Source: Chloroflexota bacterium (GTDB lineage: Bacteria > Chloroflexota > Anaerolineae > Anaerolineales > Villigracilaceae). Taken from it: 64,000 bases of DNA. The DNA lies in NCBI GenBank assembly GCA_016234555.1, contig JACRBJ010000060.1, positions 107,867 through 171,866 on the forward strand, given 5' to 3'. Shown piece by piece: positions 60,479 through 64,000 of the stretch. The number at the start of each line of letters is the position of its first letter. The stretch's first letter is position 1. Made by a program: the position numbers and the translations under genes. The notes beneath the pieces are model-generated. The model saw nothing but the letters and a program-made list of their open reading frames with translations. It was not told the DNA's origin and did no database searches.

Positions 60479-61271
60479 CTTTCACATCTTCCCAACAACT
60501 ATTACAGATGGCAAAACCATTCTGTTCGCTGTGGAACCCCATAGAGCCAAAAGGTGCCTGAAAGCCACATCTATCACATTTAACAAAACCTCCCTCATAC
60601 TTACATAACTGACATTCGGAAATATGACTTTCAGCTGAAAAAATATAATAATCTTGCCAACATTCGGGGCATGTAATTATTTCGAATTGCCAAGTTAACC
60701 GTTCTTTGGGTCTTGAAGGCATATTTTCATGTCGGATTTTTTCAATATTCTGTTGAGCAAGTTCCTGTAAAGTCTTAAGCGCTTCATCAATAGAAATCAG
60801 TTTCTGAATGTCATCTTGTTCGAAGTAATCACGAATGTCGCTCGCAAATTCCTCTTTTAGAAATCGTGTAATAAATGCAATGGCTGCATGATGTTTTCCA
60901 AGCACTTCTTCAAAAGTGATTTCGATTTCATAATGTTGGATTCTGTTTCGGATATCTGATAGAAGAAAAATAGTTTCAACTTCTTCTTCACTTAGATTAA
61001 CACGGGCGATTTGTTCAAGTCTTTTTATAGATTCATTAATAGTCACCGTGTTAGCGTTGGAGCTACCAGCTTGTTCAACCTTTGTGTATATTAGAGACCA
61101 GTGCTCTCGCTTTAGACGTTCTTTTAAAAGCAATTCGACTGACTGGGCAACTAACAGTACCGATAATTTCAATTCACTTTGAGTTGGATGGTCTTTTAGC
61201 GCAAATCCAATCCCTTGCTGCAAAGAATCTATTGCGTTTTCCAGCAGATTAAATTTCAGATGTTTTGCCAT
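60471..61271 (-). CDS. HEPN-like protein with C-terminal zinc ribbons (cargo 3)
   Basis: 266 residues. The N-terminal all-helical part (about 1-165) has the HEPN RNase signature RNRIQH (R108, H113) within LLSDIRNRIQHYEIEITFEEV, plus LLVAQSVELLLKERLKREHW. The C-terminal part has four C-x2-C pairs (CPEC, CQLC, CDRC, CNSC), probably two zinc ribbons. HEPN proteins are often RNA-cleaving toxins in defence islands; activity is inferred, not shown. Its ATG lies 1 nt after the stop of hsdS copy (b), whose GGGAGAG sequence serves as its ribosome site. Its own end overlaps hsdS copy (a). Confidence 0.74.
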   Translation of the reverse strand: MAKHLKFNLLENAIDSLQQGIGFALKDHPTQSELKLSVLLVAQSVELLLKERLKREHWSLIYTKVEQAGSSNANTVTINESIKRLEQIARVNLSEEEVETIFLLSDIRNRIQHYEIEITFEEVLGKHHAAIAFITRFLKEEFASDIRDYFEQDDIQKLISIDEALKTLQELAQQNIEKIRHENMPSRPKERLTWQFEIITCPECWQDYYIFSAESHISECQLCKYEGGFVKCDRCGFQAPFGSMGFHSEQNGFAICNSCWEDVKDE

Positions 61272-61272
61272 A

Positions 61273-61407
61273 TTACAACTCTCCCTTAAACGCCCTATCC
61301 AGCACGGACGGCAGCAACGCGGACAACTCCTCCCCTGCAGCGGACAGTAACTCCCGCAGCGACGCCAGTCGCACTTGAACTTTCGTGTCGATTGTCTCTT
61401 GTCTCAT
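61273..61407 (-). pseudogene. hsdS: hsdS 3'-end copy (b), 44 codons
   Basis: Frame from ATG 61407: MRQETIDTKVQVRLASLREL, then LSAAGEELSALLPSVLDRAF, KGEL and stop. The upstream about 50 nt contain a CTTCCCCC/GGGGGAAG hairpin. It lies in tandem directly after copy (c) and directly before the HEPN-like gene. Confidence 0.8.
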
Positions 61408-61457
61408 ATATACTCTCAATTCCCCTTCCCCCACTTGGGGGAAGGACGGGATGGGGG

Positions 61458-61568
61458 TCACAACTCTCCCTTAAACGCCCTATCCAGCACGGACGGTAGC
61501 AACGCGGACAATTCCTCCCCCGTAGCGGACTGTAACTCCCGCAGCGACGCCAGCCGTGCATACATCAT
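61458..61568 (-). pseudogene. hsdS: hsdS 3'-end copy (c), 36 codons
   Basis: MMYARLASLRELQSATGEEL, SALLPSVLDRAFKGEL, stop. Nearly identical at the DNA level to copy (d) over the shared about 100 nt. It lies about 75 nt downstream of the PIN-HNH gene. Confidence 0.8.
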
Positions 61569-61644
61569 CGTCCGAGACCTAAGCATAGCTCATATCGCTT
61601 GTTAAGCTTGGCAATAAAGATTACTCTTCCATACCATTTGGCTT

Positions 61645-62694
61645 TCATGGATCATAGGGGTATATTTCGTTTGGGTCATAAGGGTCTACAGGGCTTGAGT
61701 CATAAGAACTTATAGTATTGGGCTCATCCCAAGAAACATCATCGCCATACTGTTTCACCAATTGATTGTGGAAATTTAGTTGGTAATTTTTTCGGTCAAA
61801 TGGGGTATTACCTAATTGTTCAATTAGGATCTGACTATTGGAATTACCGTTCGCAATAATCTTTTCATGCAAGTCGACAAGCTTCTCTATATATTGCCGA
61901 TTAGGTAAATGGCTGCCTTTGCGGATATTACAATTGGGGTCAGCCAATACAATATTCCAAAGGAGATTTGGTCCACCCATGCTAATCGGAAAGACATGAT
62001 CGATATAAGTTGAAACATCACTCAATAAGGAATTACAGTAAAAGCAACGTCCTTCTTGAGGTCCATATAATACTGCTCTCGCAATATTCCGCAAATTGGA
62101 ATTGACACGATTTAACTGCTTAGTTTCTTTAACTTGATCGATTGATTTGGTCTTAATTCTTATTTTCAAGTATTTCTTTGCGTACTCAAGAAACCTTTCC
62201 GAGTTGTACATATAAAATAGGTTTACGTCTGCAATAGTGCATATTTCATCGATAAGCTCGGGTCTTGGTCCTATTGTTTTCTTTCCCATGGAATTAATAA
62301 TCCACCACCAATCCTCCTTTTCATCGTCCGTGATAAAGATTATATATTTAGCGGAAACGCGCTTACATTCTTCAATCAACTCTCGCCAAAGAATCAAATC
62401 ACCATAAATTCGTTTAAAGGCGAGATTCTTATGAATATAAGTATCACGCTTCTTGTTTTCCTCCTTGTCTTCTTGAGATTTATTGGCATCACTATATCCA
62501 GGTGGCTGTTTACGCTCATATCTCACTTTGCCATCTGAATAAATTTCCTCAAGTTGCTTTGCGGTAGGCTGTGGTCCAATTCTGCCATCGACAAGTTCTT
62601 CAATCTTCTCTCTTATGGGATCATCATTGTTATTAATATCAATTTGTTTTCTCTGAAATTTATCAAGATCTTCTAGGTATTCGTCAAACGCTTT
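61645..62694 (-). CDS. PIN-like/HNH nuclease, C-terminal part (continues the next gene after a -1 shift)
   Basis: The frame opens at 62694 right after a TAA. It continues the PIN-like (DUF4935) protein: DPIREKIEELVDGRIGPQPT, KQPPGYSDANKSQEDKEENK, YGDLILWRELIEECK, IIFITDDEKEDWWW and TIGPRPELIDE are standard blocks of that family. A C-terminal HNH endonuclease domain follows: GRCFYCNSLLSDVSTYIDHV, FPISMGGPN, then ADPNCNIRKGS (His, Asn and His/Lys positions plus zinc cysteines). This PIN-HNH fusion suggests a two-nuclease effector. An internal ATG at 62526 could also start a shorter product. Confidence 0.78.
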   Translation of the reverse strand, partial: KAFDEYLEDLDKFQRKQIDINNNDDPIREKIEELVDGRIGPQPTAKQLEEIYSDGKVRYERKQPPGYSDANKSQEDKEENKKRDTYIHKNLAFKRIYGDLILWRELIEECKRVSAKYIIFITDDEKEDWWWIINSMGKKTIGPRPELIDEICTIADVNLFYMYNSERFLEYAKKYLKIRIKTKSIDQVKETKQLNRVNSNLRNIARAVLYGPQEGRCFYCNSLLSDVSTYIDHVFPISMGGPNLLWNIVLADPNCNIRKGSHLPNRQYIEKLVDLHEKIIANGNSNSQILIEQLGNTPFDRKNYQLNFHNQLVKQYGDDVSWDEPNTISSYDSSPVDPYDPNEIYPYDP

Positions 62695-63059
62695 TTAACT
62701 ATAGTAGTTAAATTATCAGGATTAATATAAGCATGTCGTTTTCGAAGCTGCAAATTATTCAATTCGTTTTCAAAGTTCTTTTGTATGTTTTGAATAAGAC
62801 TTTTTACATCATTGAATTTTTTGACTTGCTCAGCGATAACTGTCAAACGATTTTCTTGATATTCAAGTGCTACCTGGTGAGGTATCCAGAGTCTGTCTTT
62901 AACTCGATCCAAAGCTCGAAACAGATCGTCGCGAGCCTCTGAGGGAAAGCGATATAGATTTAGCAGGATATTTGTGTCCAAAACAAAAATGCAGTTCTTC
63001 CAAAGCTCGGCAAAATCGTCGTTGCTAAGTCGATAATAATTGCGAAATATCTGCTTCAT
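62673..63059 (-). CDS. PIN-like (DUF4935) nuclease, N-terminal part
   Basis: 128 residues from ATG 63059, with AGGAG 5 nt upstream. It begins with MKQIFRNYYRLSNDDFAELW and CIFVLDTNILLNLYRF, the PIN-domain aspartate block, followed by IPHQVALEYQENRLTVIAEQ with the glutamate. The frame ends at 62673, but family homology resumes in the -1 frame at GCG 62691, at TTAAAAAGC. One base is missing relative to an uninterrupted gene, or the ribosome slips at T-AAA-AAG. Known PIN_8 proteins are toxin- or defence-like RNases. Confidence 0.78.
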   Translation of the reverse strand: MKQIFRNYYRLSNDDFAELWKNCIFVLDTNILLNLYRFPSEARDDLFRALDRVKDRLWIPHQVALEYQENRLTVIAEQVKKFNDVKSLIQNIQKNFENELNNLQLRKRHAYINPDNLTTIVKKRLTNT

Positions 63060-63138
63060 ACGTACTCCTGTTCTCAAAAGTGTTTCCTAAGCAACTTTAC
63101 ATCAAATCACAATCACCATAATAGATATTTCTTATAAA

Positions 63139-63285
63139 TCACAACTCTCCCTTAAACGCCCTATCCAGCACGGACGGCAGCAACGCGGACAATTCCTCCC
63201 CCGTAGCGGACTGTAACTCCCGTAGCGACACCAGCCGCGCTTGGATGCTATCGAGATACGTCACGATATGCCGTTGCTTTATCAT
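63139..63285 (-). pseudogene. hsdS: hsdS 3'-end copy (d), 48 codons
   Basis: MIKQRHIVTYLDSIQARLVS, LRELQSATGEELSALLPSVL, DRAFKGEL, stop. QRxIVxYLDxxQARL is the conserved start of the C-terminal HsdS helix. Its ATG overlaps the stop of the TIGR02391-like gene (ATGA). Confidence 0.83.
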
Positions 63286-63865
63286 TTAGTAAGCCCTTCT
63301 TCCTCTAAGGCTTTTTGCAAAATTGGGCGCATAGCATACAACCATTCGCCGTTACTGAGCTCTCGAATATCGAAGACTATTAAGGTTGCGCCTTTATCCT
63401 CAAGTCCTTCCGTGTTATTTATTCTGCTTCCCAAAGCACCCAATACACCGCTCAGTTGCTGAGGAGTTATCTTCATTGCCTCAGCGAGTTTTCTTGTTTC
63501 CATGCCTGGCGCGCCTGCATTGTATAGCGCCCTAAACAAAGCGATATGATTTGACTTCAATGGTCTTCGCTTAAGCATTGCTCGAATGTCATCAACGGTA
63601 ACCTCTCCAGCCAATGCAGCATGATCTAAAAGCATCATAAGTGCATCTATTAGGCGGAGAAACTGTTGAGCCATGCTCTCTGGATAGTCTATGATTTTAT
63701 GCATGGGAGGATTTCGAATGAATTGCATCGCACCTCGATACAGAAATTGGACACCTTGTTGCTCGCCAACGTGCGAGCTAAACACTAGTTTGCCACCAGG
63801 TTTAAGTGCGTCATCAATTAGGTCAACACCATGCTTCAGGCTATCAGGATCAATCTTTTTCCTTA
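63282..63865 (-). pseudogene. TIGR02391 (Ymh)-like gene, 5' end replaced by an IS element (cargo 1)
   Basis: The frame reads DPDSLKHGVDLIDDALKPGG, GVQFLYRGAMQFIRNPPMHK, IIDYPESMAQQFLRLIDALM, MLL, then a winged-helix-like C-terminus (ALFRALYNAGAPGMETRKLA, EAMKITPQQLSGVLGAL). RNPxxH and the preceding FLYRGA are typical of TIGR02391/HEPN-like proteins found beside restriction systems. No start codon or N-terminus remains: the frame runs rightward into IS sequence and a stop at 63908. The IS end is estimated near 63,866 (GAGAGCG after TTA). Confidence 0.7.
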
Positions 63866-64000
63866 GAGAGCGTTTTAAAAGTGGTCGAGTAAGATTGGAG
63901 AATGACTAAATTCAACCAAACCTACCCGACCGATCTCAAGTATACCGAATGGCAACAGATTTCGGAGTTTTTTCCAACTTTCCAAATGGGTCGTCCACCC
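63866..64000 (+). mobile_element. IS5-family insertion sequence, left end
   Basis: Begins at or near GAGAGCGTTTTAAAAGTGG (terminal repeat assumed) and continues past the window edge with a transposase gene. Confidence 0.6.
63902..64000 (+). CDS. IS5-family transposase, N-terminal part
   Basis: ATG 63902, with GGAG 3-4 nt upstream, encodes MTKFNQTYPTDLKYTEWQQI, SEFFPTFQMGRPP and runs off the window. The pattern YPxDLxxxEWxxIxxxxP...GRPP is the N-terminal DUF4096-type helix-turn-helix of IS5-family transposases. It interrupts the TIGR02391-like gene and marks the island as an insertion-prone region. Confidence 0.8.
   Translation, partial: MTKFNQTYPTDLKYTEWQQISEFFPTFQMGRPP

Overview
The window looks like a chromosomal contig from a Chloroflexota bacterium, probably class Anaerolineae. 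This is inferred from gene content and style rather than from a marker gene. The clues are many lipoproteins and secreted proteins with Thr/Pro-rich linkers, NBR1-type Ig domains, a MoeA protein fused to a periplasmic-binding-like domain, ECF sigma factor plus DUF5667 pairs, a Ser/Thr kinase with an extracellular domain, and intergenic DNA crowded with palindromic repeats. Base composition is moderately GC-rich over about 59 kb and clearly AT-richer in the last 4.5 kb.

Layout. 0-10 kb: 5' end of an agmatinase-like gene; an M4 metalloprotease overlapping its emfourin-type inhibitor; histidine ammonia-lyase; nitroreductase and cytochrome c; an acetylpolyamine-deacetylase-like protein; a receiver protein coupled to a MoeA fusion. 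10-23 kb: class III aminotransferase, divergent guaB and purA (the two exits from IMP), an MFS carrier, an orphan BrnT-like toxin, a two-component system, a phosphatase and a TPR membrane protein. 23-29 kb: a TetR regulator with a consensus promoter, divergent from an aldolase, aminotransferase, hydroxyacid dehydrogenase, MFS carrier and Ser/Thr dehydratase, which look like one uncharacterised catabolic unit. 29-32.4 kb: DUF1015, serA and serC (serine synthesis). 32.5-43.6 kb: an FAD amine oxidase-like protein, envelope proteins, a roadblock/V4R/receiver signalling set with a glycosyltransferase, and an L,D-transpeptidase. 43.6 kb: tRNA-Asp, then gene debris. 44-49 kb: lipoprotein, two paralogous alpha/beta hydrolases and a CPBP protease, separated by copies of one terminator. 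49-52 kb: a nitrilase-like operon containing a GrdB/PrdB-like selenoprotein with an in-frame UGA and a SECIS-like hairpin. 52-59.3 kb: metG, an ECF sigma/DUF5667 pair, a duplicated metG tail and a kinase with an RskA-like ectodomain.

At 59,458 a urocanate hydratase tail ends abruptly and an accessory island begins, read right to left. Four small cargo genes (a membrane protein, a HEPN-like zinc-ribbon protein, a PIN-HNH nuclease split by a -1 frameshift, and a truncated TIGR02391-like gene) alternate with five copies of the 3' end of a type I restriction specificity gene (hsdS). The window ends inside an IS5-family transposase. This alternating array of hsdS tails and cargo genes is the most unusual feature seen. 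The selenoprotein and the palindromic elements inserted in frame into two genes come next.
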